DNA of 56,241 nt. It comes from Campylobacter jejuni subsp. jejuni 414 (GTDB lineage Bacteria > Campylobacterota > Campylobacteria > Campylobacterales > Campylobacteraceae). A program made the position numbers and the translations under genes. The stretch covers positions 186,682 through 242,922 of the forward strand of contig CM000855.1 in the NCBI GenBank assembly GCA_000163995.1, in the 5' to 3' direction. The notes beneath the pieces are model-generated. The model had not been told where the DNA came from. It was given only the letters and a program-made list of their open reading frames with translations, and ran no database searches. Below, in pieces: positions 27,735 to 36,673 of this stretch (its first letter is position 1; every line of letters starts with the position of its first letter).

Positions 27735-30579
27735 TGTTATCCTTTAAAACTTCATTGATACAATGAATTAATTCTTGTTTGTTTATTCTTGTGTTAAAAA
27801 TAATTTTTATATTTTCATCTTTTAAATTCTCATCTAATTTTTGAAAAAATACTCTAGCATAATCTATTTTTTTTCTTTCATTTGATGCGATATCACTTTC
27901 TTTATCATAGCCTTTGCTTTCGCATACAAAAAAGATTTTTTTGCCCTTTTGGTCTTCTAAAAAATAAGCAAAATCAGGTTCGTAGTTTTTATAAGGTGTA
28001 GGGATGCTTAATTTGGGTAATTTGGCAAAAACTTTTATCGTTTTAGTTTCGATAATTTCATGATTTTCTTTGATGATTTCTTTTTCTATGTTAGAATCAT
28101 AAATCACACTTTCGTAAAGATAATTTTTAGCCGGCTTTTCATCATCTTTATAACGCCCTAATTTTTGCATAGCAATACTTTCTTTAAATTCACCATTTTC
28201 TATCAAATTTTCATAAGAATTTGAAAACGCATGAAGGGAAAATTCATAATTTATGCAATGCAATAAACTATGATGAATTTTATCTTTGATGATGTTTTTT
28301 AAGCTATGAAAAGCTTTTTTAGGAGAATTTTCAAATTTAGTTTTGTCTAATTTTGCATAAATTTTTAATAAAAATTGTAAAGGAAATTTTTCATCTTTGC
28401 TGAAATTTAAAAGTAAATTTTGTATTTCTTGATAAAGACTTTTTTTATAATCAATTTCTTCTATGGTTTTAATTTCTTCAGTGATTATAGAGTTTTGCTG
28501 AGCATCAAAAAGTTTTCTTTGATAATATACGCGTTCTTTTTCTATATTTAAAGTATTAAAAGCAAGTGCGACTTCATTTATAATGTTTTGTTCTTTTATA
28601 TTTTGATAAATTATTTGTGCTTTTTTGTTGATTTTATCCCAAAGCTCTTTAAAGTCTTTTGCTAAATGTGTTCTTATTTTGACTTTATTATCTTGATTTT
28701 TAGCATTGATAATTTGTTGATGCGTGTTGTTTGAGCTTTCTTTAAATATATTTAAAAATTTGTTAAATTTATCACCCAAAAGCTCTTTAAACTCTTCATT
28801 ATCTTTTATGTTTTCATATATAGGAGATAAAATTTTATAATTGCTTTGTTCTTCATTAAAAGAGATTAATTTTAGTCTTTTTAAAAGATAGATTAAATCA
28901 TTAGCCAAATCCACATTTAATAGATTTTCAAGAAAGCTTTTTTCTAATGTTTGGCTATCAAATCTAAAACTAGAATCTAAAACTTCTTTTTGTAAATTTT
29001 CTATATAATCAACTTCTCTTGCGCTCACTAAAATATCAAGATAATTAATATCGTAAAATTTATTGTCATCAAAATCTAAATAATTATGCGTGATTCTTTT
29101 ACCTTTGTCATTGACACATAGTCTTAAGCCACGGCCTACTTGTTGATGAATGCTAATTTGTGAAGAAGAATTTGAAAGTTTAGTTAAAGTAAAGATATTT
29201 GGATTATCCCAGCCTTCTTGCAAAGCCCAAACGCTAAAAATAAAACGCAAGGAAGTATCAAATGATATTAACTTTTCTTTTTCTTCTAAAATGATTTTTA
29301 CACCTTGTGCTTCTTTCTCATCTACAGTGCCTTTATCTGTGCTAAAATAACCTTGATGAACTCTTAAGTCACCCTTATCATCGAAGTCTTTTTCTAAATA
29401 TTCTCTATATTTTACATCTAAATTTAGCTTTAAAATTTCTTTGCGTTTTTCTTTATAAAGCTCTTCAAAAGTATTTTTAATAAAAGCCTTATCACCTCTA
29501 AAATCTGTAATATTTGGGATAAAAAACAAACTTAAAGCTTTGATACCTTTTTTAAAAAGTTTTTCTTCTTTTTCAAAATGCAAATCAATTGCTTTTTCTA
29601 TAAGCTCTTTAATCTCATCATTGTTTAAAACATAACTTTCTTTTTTCTCAATGATAGTTTTGTTATTAAAATAAGCCTTATTGTCCTTTATTTGCGTTAA
29701 AATGGCATTATTTAAAAGAGAAAGACTATCTTGTAATTTTATTGTTTCTTCTCTTTCTATTCCATTTAAACTGTAAGTAAAAGTGGCCTTTTTATTTTTG
29801 TATTCTTTTAGAAAAATATTATTTGTATTTACTCCTAAAGTATGCACTTTTACTTGTTTAACAAGGTATTCTTTAAAAGCAGAGATGGAATCAAGGCAAT
29901 AGGTCATATTACTAAGCTCATATTCTTTTTCTTTTGGAAAAGTCGCACCAAAGCGAAAATAAAGTAAATTTATTTTTGAAAAATACTCATTAAAAGCCTT
30001 TCCCTTGAGTAAATGGGGTTCATCTATAATACTGATTGGCTTTAAATCAACAATATTTTCAAAAACACTTTTGATATTAAAAAGATTTTCATTTTGTTTG
30101 TTAAGCAAATTGGCTTTTTTATCAATAGCGCTATTGGTTAAGACCAGCACTGAAAGTTCATTTTTGTTTTTAATATAATGATTAATAATCGCATTTTGAC
30201 TTTTGCTGTCTGAGTAATAATAAGCTTTTAAATATTTTTGATATTCTGAATAAAAATAAGTTTTTGTAAGTTCTATATTTTGTTTTACGCTTTCTAAAAT
30301 TGCTTTTCGTGGAACAAAAATAATAAATTTGTTTTGTTTGTAAATTTTATGAAGTTCAAAAATCAAATTTAAATAAGTAAAAGTCTTGCCTGTGCCTGTT
30401 TCCATTAAAATATCCAAATTTAATTTATCACTTATATTTTGCACCGGCATAAGTGTAGTTTTATAAAAGTCTTTTAGACATTCTTTTAGATTATCTTGTC
30501 TTTTAAAATCAAATTCCTTTAAAAGAGTAATAATATTGTCTATACACCTAACTTGATATTCTTGTTTTTCAAAAATCAT
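27727..30579 (-). CDS. Type III restriction enzyme, helicase-nuclease subunit Res
   Basis: A 950-residue superfamily 2 translocase with a nuclease tail. Walker A is METGTGKT at 59-66, motif II is IIDEPHLL (near 190), motif VI is QQVGRGLRLC (near 480), and the C-terminal PD-(D/E)xK site shows PDF at 868-870 and ESK at 887-889. With Mod it would cut unmethylated DNA between head-to-head sites. The frame is fully intact although mod is shifted. Res comes first in the operon, unlike the classical mod-res order. GGAAAA stands before the ATG, and a 25-base palindrome lies directly upstream. Confidence 0.92.
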   Translation of the reverse strand: MIFEKQEYQVRCIDNIITLLKEFDFKRQDNLKECLKDFYKTTLMPVQNISDKLNLDILMETGTGKTFTYLNLIFELHKIYKQNKFIIFVPRKAILESVKQNIELTKTYFYSEYQKYLKAYYYSDSKSQNAIINHYIKNKNELSVLVLTNSAIDKKANLLNKQNENLFNIKSVFENIVDLKPISIIDEPHLLKGKAFNEYFSKINLLYFRFGATFPKEKEYELSNMTYCLDSISAFKEYLVKQVKVHTLGVNTNNIFLKEYKNKKATFTYSLNGIEREETIKLQDSLSLLNNAILTQIKDNKAYFNNKTIIEKKESYVLNNDEIKELIEKAIDLHFEKEEKLFKKGIKALSLFFIPNITDFRGDKAFIKNTFEELYKEKRKEILKLNLDVKYREYLEKDFDDKGDLRVHQGYFSTDKGTVDEKEAQGVKIILEEKEKLISFDTSLRFIFSVWALQEGWDNPNIFTLTKLSNSSSQISIHQQVGRGLRLCVNDKGKRITHNYLDFDDNKFYDINYLDILVSAREVDYIENLQKEVLDSSFRFDSQTLEKSFLENLLNVDLANDLIYLLKRLKLISFNEEQSNYKILSPIYENIKDNEEFKELLGDKFNKFLNIFKESSNNTHQQIINAKNQDNKVKIRTHLAKDFKELWDKINKKAQIIYQNIKEQNIINEVALAFNTLNIEKERVYYQRKLFDAQQNSIITEEIKTIEEIDYKKSLYQEIQNLLLNFSKDEKFPLQFLLKIYAKLDKTKFENSPKKAFHSLKNIIKDKIHHSLLHCINYEFSLHAFSNSYENLIENGEFKESIAMQKLGRYKDDEKPAKNYLYESVIYDSNIEKEIIKENHEIIETKTIKVFAKLPKLSIPTPYKNYEPDFAYFLEDQKGKKIFFVCESKGYDKESDIASNERKKIDYARVFFQKLDENLKDENIKIIFNTRINKQELIHCINEVLKDNNA

Positions 30580-30590
30580 TTACATTTTCC

Positions 30591-30615
30591 GATAAAATAT
30601 TTTAAATATTTTATC
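30591..30615. repeat. 25-base perfect palindrome just upstream of res
   Basis: GATAAAATATTT (30591-30602) and AAATATTTTATC (30604-30615) are exact reverse complements around one central base. The near edge is 11 bases from the res start and touches the ribosome site. It lies between res and the peb3 terminator. The position fits an operator or promoter-overlapping control site for the restriction operon. No regulator gene is seen nearby. Confidence 0.55.
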
Positions 30616-30652
30616 TTATTTTGTCTTAATTAAAAGAAGTCATAGAAGAAAG

Positions 30653-30670
30653 ACACGCTAAAAAGCGTGT
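30653..30670 (-). terminator. Rho-independent terminator after peb3
   Basis: A six-base GC-containing stem (ACACGC / GCGTGT) with a six-base loop lies ten bases past the peb3 stop. In the direction of transcription it is followed by the T-rich CTTTCTTCT. This is one of the few GC-containing hairpins in the window. Confidence 0.75.
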
Positions 30671-30679
30671 ATGTAAGGT

Positions 30680-31432
30680 TTATTCTCTCCAGCCGTATTT
30701 TTTGAAAATTTCTTTAGCTTCTTTAGAACTTAGATAAGTGATAAAATCTTGTGTTTCTTTGCTTGCACCTTCTTTAGCCACCACATTAAAAGTTCTATAA
30801 ACAACCAAATCTTTTTCTATAGCTACGGCAGTTCCTATGTCAGGATTGCTTTTTGACCAATCAATCCAAGTGATCCACGCATCGGCTTGATCTTGTGCAA
30901 AAAGTTTTCTTGCACTTCCACTGTTTGGAACAAAAGCTACGATATTGTTTCTAAAATTTTGTATGGTTTTTATATCTTGAGTTCTACCTATCATATCTTC
31001 CCAAACTCCTGTCCCAGAAGTATTGCTCTTTCCGGCACCTTCAGGCACAACAATTCTTACTTTTTTATTGGCTAAATCTTTTAAACCTTTGATTTTTAAA
31101 GGATTGCCTTTTTGAGTAAGTATGATGGCTTCTCTAAAATATAAAGGTTTGATTTTGCTAACATTAAAATCTTTGCCAAAGTCATTAGCTATAGCCAAAG
31201 CTGATTGATCTGAAGCGCCAAATAAAATATCCGCATCTTTTTTAGCCTTTTCAAGCCAAGTTGCTTGAGGGCCAAAATTTACATTCACTTTTATGCCTGT
31301 TTTTTCGCTATATTTACTCGCTATATCTTTTAAGGCTGTATGTGGGCCGCCTGGTCCATAAAGATTTATATCCGCATTTGCCATACTAAAAGCTAAAGCG
31401 CATGCGCCAAACAAACTGATAATTTTTTTCAT
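30680..31432 (-). CDS. peb3: Peb3 (PEB3) periplasmic binding protein, glycosylated surface antigen
   Basis: A 250-residue exported solute-binding protein of the ModA/AcfC-like type. The signal peptide ends at Ala20 (SMANA, then DINLYGPGG). The Campylobacter N-glycosylation sequon D-x-N-x-S is present as DFNVS with Asn90, the site known to carry glycan in PEB3. Phosphate-containing ligands such as 3-phosphoglycerate have been linked to the family; citrate has also been seen. The ATG has AAGGAAA upstream. The neighbouring glpT remnant may once have been functionally linked. Confidence 0.93.
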   Translation of the reverse strand: MKKIISLFGACALAFSMANADINLYGPGGPHTALKDIASKYSEKTGIKVNVNFGPQATWLEKAKKDADILFGASDQSALAIANDFGKDFNVSKIKPLYFREAIILTQKGNPLKIKGLKDLANKKVRIVVPEGAGKSNTSGTGVWEDMIGRTQDIKTIQNFRNNIVAFVPNSGSARKLFAQDQADAWITWIDWSKSNPDIGTAVAIEKDLVVYRTFNVVAKEGASKETQDFITYLSSKEAKEIFKKYGWRE

Positions 31433-31485
31433 AAGTATTTCCTTTTATGATAAATTTTATTGATTTTGAAGATGAGATTTTAAAA

Positions 31486-31516
31486 ATTATATGTTAATAA
31501 ATAGTTACAATGTAAC
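31486..31516 (-). promoter_or_regulatory. peb3 promoter with adjoining palindrome
   Basis: On the minus strand TATAAT (31491-31486) lies about 54 bases before the peb3 start. About 13 bases further upstream, GTTACA (31504-31509) and TGTAAC (31511-31516) form a perfect inverted repeat around one base. That spacing places it over the -35 region, where an operator would act. The binding protein is unknown. Confidence 0.5.
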
Positions 31517-31554
31517 AAAAATGTTATTAAAAACCTAACTCTTGTTTGATATTT

Positions 31555-32130
31555 TTATAAGCAAGAGTTAAAGTTGTTTATTTCTTTTGGTGTTAAAATG
31601 ACACAAGGTAGAGCAAAGTATGCAAAAACACAAACTAAGAAGTATGACCATTCTAGCTGCCATAAAATCCACAGCCTAGCTTATAGCTTTTGTTTCAAAG
31701 CTAACTCATAAAGTCGCCAAACCCTACGAAATATCCCACTGCAAAAGCAGGAAAGACCTCCATAGTTTGAACACTTGCTAAAATTACAAAGCCAAACTGT
31801 ATAAAGTACATAAAGACTGATGATAACTTCACAAGCAGTAAAAATATAAAAATGATTCATATGCCAATATATTTCATTAAGATCTTGCCGTGCTTACACC
31901 CAATAATACTACTAAGGCAAAACCAAAAAGTGATAAGAGCAACTATCCTTCATAATTATATGCAAGATATTCCAAACTGCTGCGTAAATTCCTGCTTTTT
32001 TAGGAACAGCTTTATTGTTTATAACACTTTGTGATCCCATGGGCTTAAGCATAGAGTATGAGTTAGCTAAGGGTGATATTGTTTCACACAAGATAATATC
32101 CCATGTATCTATAAAAACTCCATTTAAACT
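31555..32130 (-). pseudogene. Remnant of a glycerol-3-phosphate transporter gene (glpT)
   Basis: Pieces of an MFS transporter read in broken frames on the minus strand. PMGSQSVINNKAVPKKAG then IYAAVWNILH matches the GlpT region that reads SQKERGGIVSVWNCAHN in E. coli. Further on, QFGFVILASVQTMEVFPAF and AVGYFVGFGDFMS match the helix 10-11 region ([20 protein letters not shown]). The middle of the gene is deleted and there are several stops. C. jejuni NCTC 11168 also has broken glpT pieces here (Cj0290c-Cj0292c), so this decay is old. Bases 32131-32400 hold nothing else clear except a likely surE promoter. Confidence 0.65.
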
Positions 32131-32400
32131 CCAAGTTCTTATTTTGTAATATTTAGTAAAATTTCTTCTTTAAGAAATTTAATAGCTTTTATCTTAGGTT
32201 TAAAAATCAAACATATTTGAATCCTCTTTGCTAATTTTTATAAATTTTTATGGATTAAATAATATTAATTGATATAAAATAATTAAAAATAATGTTAAAA
32301 TTTATATAATTTGAAATTAAAATATAAATTAGAATTTATACTATGAAGCTTTAAAAAAATATGTTAAAATCCAAATTTTTATCTTTTGCAAGGAAAAGCA

Positions 32401-33179
32401 ATGAAAGAAATTCTTATCACCAATGATGATGGTTATGAAAGTGAAGGACTTAAAAAACTCGTTAAAATGTTAAAAAAAGAATTTAAAGCTAAGATCACTA
32501 TAGTAGCTCCTGCTAGTGAAAAGTCAGCTTGTTCGCATTCTATAACTTTAACCAAACCTTTGCGTTTTGTTAAAGTAGGAAAAAGATTTTACAAACTTGA
32601 TGATGGCACCCCTGCAGACTGCATTTATCTCGCACTTCATGCACTTTATAAAACACGTTTACCTGATCTTGTGATCAGTGGGATTAATAAAGGAGCAAAT
32701 GTAGGCGAAGATATTACTTACTCAGGAACTTGTGCGGGTGCTATGGAAGCAGTTTTACAAGGAATTCCTGCTATCGCTCTTTCTCAATTTTACAAAAAAA
32801 GTGAAAAAGAATTAGACTATAAAAATGCTTTAAAAATTACTAAAAAAATTGTTCAAAACATTTTTGATAAAGGCTTTCCTTTAGAAAAAAAGAATTTTTA
32901 AATATCAATTTTCCTGAAAAATCAAAAATCAAAGGTATTAAAATTTGCAAAGCAGGTAAAAGAGTATATAATTTCAAAGCTCATTCAAATATCAATCCTC
33001 GTGGTATCGAATATTATTGGCTTGCGGCTGCAAATTTAGACTTTGAAGATGAAAAGGATAGTGATATTGCTTTACTTAAAAAAGGTTACACTACAATAAC
33101 TCCTATAATGCTAGATCTTACAGCATATGAAAAGATGAAAAAAGTTAAAAAATGGTTATTAAAGGCAAATAATGAATGA
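32401..33179 (+). pseudogene. surE: 5'-nucleotidase SurE, frameshifted
   Basis: SurE removes phosphate from nucleoside 5'-monophosphates. The metal-binding start ILITNDDGYESEG (Asp9, Asp10) and the motif GINKGANVGEDITYSGTCAG are present. After PLEKKNF the frame ends at 32901; one added base in the A7 (32885-32891) or T5 (32895-32899) run restores LNINFPEKSKIKGI and the remaining 90 residues to the stop at 33179. The ATG at 32401 has AAGGA upstream; the TTG 15 bases earlier is unlikely. Its 3' end overlaps tcdA by 8 bases. Without the shift the protein would be about 259 residues, the usual size. Confidence 0.85.
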
Positions 33180-33828
33180 TAGATTTACGCGTGTAAAATG
33201 GCTAGTTGGCGAAGAAAAATTTCAAAAAATTTTACAAACAAAAGTTCTAGTTTGCGGACTTGGTGGAGTGGGTGGAATTTGTGTTGATGCACTTTACCGT
33301 AGTGGTTTTCAAAACTTTACTTTAATTGATGCAGATAAATTTGAAATCACCAATCAAAATCGCCAAATTCATAGTGAAAATATAGGCGAAGAAAAAGCTA
33401 AAGTATTTGAAAGAATTTATAAAGTTAAGGGCATAGTCAGCAAAATAGATGAAGATTTTTTAAAAAATTTTGATTTAAGTGGATTTGATCTTATTATCGA
33501 TGCGATTGATGATATCCCTGCAAAAGTAGCTTTAGCTCATCTTATAGATTTTAAAAAACAAATTTTTATTTCTTCAACAGGTGGAGCTAGAAAGCTTGAT
33601 CCAACACGCATTAAAATTACAAGTATTTTTAAAACTCACGGCGATGCTTTAGCAAAAAAATTTCGCTATGAACTTAGAAAATCGGGTTTTAAAGGAAATT
33701 TTGATGTGGTTTTTTCTGATGAAGAAGCGCATTGTAAAGATTTGGGTTCTTTTATGGGAGTAACTGCTTCTTTTGGTCTAGCTTTAGCAAGTTTGGCAAT
33801 AAGAAAAATACTCGATAAAAACAGTTAA
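33172..33828 (+). CDS. tcdA: tRNA threonylcarbamoyladenosine dehydratase (TcdA/CsdL-like E1 family)
   Basis: A 218-residue ThiF/MoeB-type protein with the nucleotide motif VCGLGGVGG (about 28-36), then DADKFEITNQNRQIHSENIG, which matches TcdA's pattern of D-x-D then T-N-x-N-R-Q. TcdA cyclises the t6A side chain of tRNA position 37. It lacks the CxxC zinc pair of MoeB and ThiF, which argues against those. It is shorter than the E. coli enzyme (268) at the C-terminus. It is coupled to surE. Corresponds to Cj0294. Confidence 0.75.
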   Translation: MNDRFTRVKWLVGEEKFQKILQTKVLVCGLGGVGGICVDALYRSGFQNFTLIDADKFEITNQNRQIHSENIGEEKAKVFERIYKVKGIVSKIDEDFLKNFDLSGFDLIIDAIDDIPAKVALAHLIDFKKQIFISSTGGARKLDPTRIKITSIFKTHGDALAKKFRYELRKSGFKGNFDVVFSDEEAHCKDLGSFMGVTASFGLALASLAIRKILDKNS

Positions 33829-33942
33829 ATTTCAAAATTTTAAACTCTTGTATAAAACTTTTTAAACAAAGCGTGAGTAAGCTTTGCATTAAGAATATAC
33901 TCAAGATTAAATTAAAGTTTGGATTAAAATAGATAGGAGACA

Positions 33943-34209
33943 ATGAGAAGAAAATTTATAAAAGATTTTGTTTGTGTCTACGAAAAACAAGGAAAAATTG
34001 TAAGTTTTATAAGTTTAACAAAGATAAAAATACTTGATTTGCTTTTTGCTTACCCTAAATTTACAAGGCTTGGTTTGGCTAAAAATTTACTTGATTTTGC
34101 TTTGAAAGAATTTTATGATTTTACCTCTTTAATTTCAAAGTTTTTCTTTATTGAAAATATCTTTGAAATTATCAGAGATAATAAAATCTTAAAAGAAGAT
34201 AAATTTTAA
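33943..34209 (+). pseudogene. Truncated GNAT-type acetyltransferase
   Basis: The 88-residue frame holds the middle of a GNAT fold: a strand (VCVYEKQGKIVSFISLTK) and the acetyl-CoA motif FTRLGLAKNLLDFAL, matching R-x-x-G-x-A. The first 50 or so residues of the family are missing and the end is short. An AGGAGA stands before the ATG, so a fragment might be made, but it should not fold as an enzyme. C. jejuni NCTC 11168 has an acetyltransferase gene here (Cj0295), followed by panD-panC-panB, which are absent in this window. Confidence 0.6.
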
Positions 34210-34233
34210 AAAATTTTAATAAAAAGGAAATTT

Positions 34234-34946
34234 ATGAAAAAAATTATCTTATTTTTTATAGTTTTAAATTTTGCCTTTAGGCAAGATAAAATATTAGAAA
34301 ATTTTTTTAAAGACTATATAATACAAGTGGAGTTTTTATAGTCTTTGATGGAAAAAATTATGCAAGTAATGATTTTAAAAGAGCTGAAAAACCTTTTTCT
34401 CCTGCTTCAACTTTTAAAATTTTAATGCTTTAATTGCACTTAATAGCGGCGTGATTAATGATACAAAGAAAGTATTTTTATCCTCTTAGAAACAAGATAC
34501 TGATTTAACTTCAGCTATAAAGCGTTCTTAAGTACCTGCTTTTAAAGAATTGGCAAGAAAAATTAAACAAGCTTTCTTATGGAAATGCAAAAATTTCTAA
34601 AATCGATATTTTTTGGCTTGATAATTCTTTACAAATTGCAGCAAAAAATTAGGCTAATTTATTTTTCAAACTTTCGCAAAATTCTTTACCTTTTTTAAAG
34701 CAAAGTCAAGAAGAAGTTAAAAATATTCTTTTTTAAAGAAAATAAAATATAAAAAAAATTATGCTAAAACGGGTTTTAATGATGGTATAAATTTAGCTTG
34801 GATTGTTGGATTTATAAAAACTAAAAATAAAATTTTTATCTTTTGCTTTAAATGTTGATATAAAGGATATTAAAAGCATTAAAATAAGAGAAGAATTGCT
34901 AGAAAAATATTTAGCCTTTAATAGTTGCAATATCATAAGAGATTGA
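34234..34946 (+). pseudogene. Ruined class D (OXA-type) beta-lactamase gene
   Basis: The Campylobacter OXA-61/OXA-184-like enzyme can be followed piece by piece. The export signal start MKKIILFFIVLNFAF leads, then GVFIVFDGKNYASNDFKRAE, the serine active-site motif PASTFK, LSYGNAKISKID with the YGN motif, and YAKTGFNDG with KTG, ending near REELLEKYL. At least six frame changes or stops and an internal loss after VFFPLRN separate them. No active enzyme can result. The place matches blaOXA of C. jejuni NCTC 11168 (Cj0299). The number of lesions rules out sequence error as the sole cause. Confidence 0.82.
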
Positions 34947-35128
34947 AATAATAATATATAGCAGCTTTAAAGAAAAATAGATACTATTTATACGAGAGGT
35001 TTTAGAGTATTATGTCTATTTTTAGCAGTTGTTTTGGTTTTGTTGTTTTTTAAAATCAAAATAACTTACTTAATTATTAGTGTATTTTTGCTTAATTATT
35101 TTTATTTAAAATCATAATGAAGCATATA
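34947..35128. other. Non-coding gap with a hydrophobic open remnant
   Basis: On the plus strand about 35011-35118 reads LCLFLAVVLVLLFF and ITYLIISVFLLNYFYL, two membrane-like segments without a start codon. It could be the tail of a lost membrane protein or chance in AT-rich DNA. No promoter or hairpin stands out. It separates the beta-lactamase remnant from the convergent modC. Confidence 0.3.
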
Positions 35129-36002
35129 TTATTTAAGAATTAAAGGATTAAAAGCTTTTACTGAAAGTATGAGAGTATCGCCTATTCTTATATCTTGATA
35201 ATCTTTTAAAAATTCTTCCTCGCTAAGAGTGATTTTGATAATATCTTGATTTAAAAGCAAGGTCAAAACCACCAAAATATCGCCTTTTTTAATTTCTAGT
35301 AAAATCCCACTTAAGCGTAATTTTGCGCTAATATTTGAGTGAGTAAAAAATTCATTTTTAGGAAAATCTTTAATGATTTTTCCATTTTTAAGCTCTAAAA
35401 CTCTATGACTTAACTTATAAATTTCAGCTAGATCATGACTAACTAACAAAGTGCTAATTCTAAAATGATGTAAAATTCTAACCAATTCATCTTGTAAATT
35501 TGCACGCATTTTAAAATCCAAAGCACTCAAAGGTTCATCTAAAAGCAAGATTTTTGGTTCTCTTGCTAAAGCTCTTGCTAAAGCCACTCTTTGTGCTTGT
35601 CCTCCACTTAAATTCTTAGGATAAATTTTGGCTAAATTTTCAAGCCCCATTAAGGCCAAAAGCTCTTGTACCTTCTTTTTAGAACTAGCAGCATAAGCAA
35701 TATTTTCTTTTACATTCATATTAGGAAAAAGCGTATAATCTTGAAAAACAAAACCAATTTTTCTTTTTTTGCAAAGCTAAATCAAAACCTTTTAAAGAGT
35801 CAAACCAAAGCTCATTATCCACTTCTATACGCCCAAATTTAGGCTTTATAAGTCCTGCTATGATTTTTAAAAGAGTGGTTTTTCCTGCTCCACTTTCACC
35901 AAAAAGTGCGGTAATTTTTCCTAGTTCTATATCTTTTTTAAAATTTAGATCCAGTGTTCCTTTAGCGGTATTTATAGGATGATTGATATCAATTTTTATC
36001 AT
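35129..36002 (-). pseudogene. modC: Molybdate ABC transporter ATPase ModC, frameshifted
   Basis: ATPase of the molybdate importer. The first piece holds Walker A ([16 protein letters not shown]); the second holds the signature NLSGGQAQRVALARALA, Walker B ILLLDEPLSALD and the H-loop VSHD. A break occurs between them at LALQKKKN: the A7 run (plus 35764-35770) has one base too many, and with six A the text reads [21 protein letters not shown]. The C-terminal TOBE-like segment is short. If real, the molybdate importer has no ATPase; the later piece cannot bind ATP alone. Confidence 0.83.
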
Positions 36003-36673
36003 TGAAAACTCATTTTTTTATTGACAAAATAAAGGCTAAAAAGCACCAAAAAAGAAAAAACAAATAATATAAAAGCATATTGATGCGCTAAGCTATAGTT
36101 TAATACCTCAAGCTCATCATAAATAGCTATACTAGCAACCAAAGTTTCACCTTGTTTGTGTCCTCCTATCATCATCACTACACCAAATTCGCCTACAGTA
36201 TGAGCAAAGCTCATCGCGCAAGCGCTAAAAATTCCTGCTTTAGAATTAGGTAAAATCACTCTAAAAAGAGTATAAATTTTACTTTTACCTAAACTATAAG
36301 AAGCATCAAGTAAATTTGGATTAATCGATGAAAAGGCGCTTTGCAAAGGATTTACCATAAAGGGTAGTGAAAAAATTAAAGAAGCAAAAACAAGACCTTC
36401 AAAACTAAAAACTAAAGAAAGATTAAAATATTCTTTTAAAAATTGTCCCAAAGAACTATTAGTTGAAAAGCTAACAAGCAAATAAAATCCTAAAACACTA
36501 GGAGGTAAAACCAAAGGCAAGGAAATAAGACTTTGAAGGATTATTTTAAAAGGAAAGCGCACAAAACTTAATAAATAAGCCGAAAAAACACCAATAAAAA
36601 AAAGAATAAAAGTCGTGATAAAAGCAAGCTTAAAAGTAAGATAAAGTGTTTGTAAAAAAGTTGAATCAAGCAT
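35999..36673 (-). CDS. modB: Molybdate ABC transporter permease ModB
   Basis: A 224-residue inner-membrane permease with about five helices. The cytoplasmic coupling loop near residues 125-145 ([20 protein letters not shown]) is the EAA-type contact with ModC, followed by [14 protein letters not shown], typical of ModB/CysT. The start overlaps the preceding small gene by 8 bases and the end overlaps modC by 4. Confidence 0.92.
   Translation of the reverse strand: MLDSTFLQTLYLTFKLAFITTFILFFIGVFSAYLLSFVRFPFKIILQSLISLPLVLPPSVLGFYLLVSFSTNSSLGQFLKEYFNLSLVFSFEGLVFASLIFSLPFMVNPLQSAFSSINPNLLDASYSLGKSKIYTLFRVILPNSKAGIFSACAMSFAHTVGEFGVVMMIGGHKQGETLVASIAIYDELEVLNYSLAHQYAFILFVFSFLVLFSLYFVNKKMSFQ

Noticed and set aside
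23575-30679. Prophage, integrative element or insertion sequence carrying the restriction genes
   Set aside because: No integrase, transposase, tRNA attachment site or terminal repeats could be found. The DUF5131 family is named after phage proteins, but that alone does not show a phage.
35129-35719. A separate small ABC ATPase starting MNVKENIAYA
   Set aside because: It lacks Walker A and continues modC exactly after a one-base shift, so it is the second part of modC.
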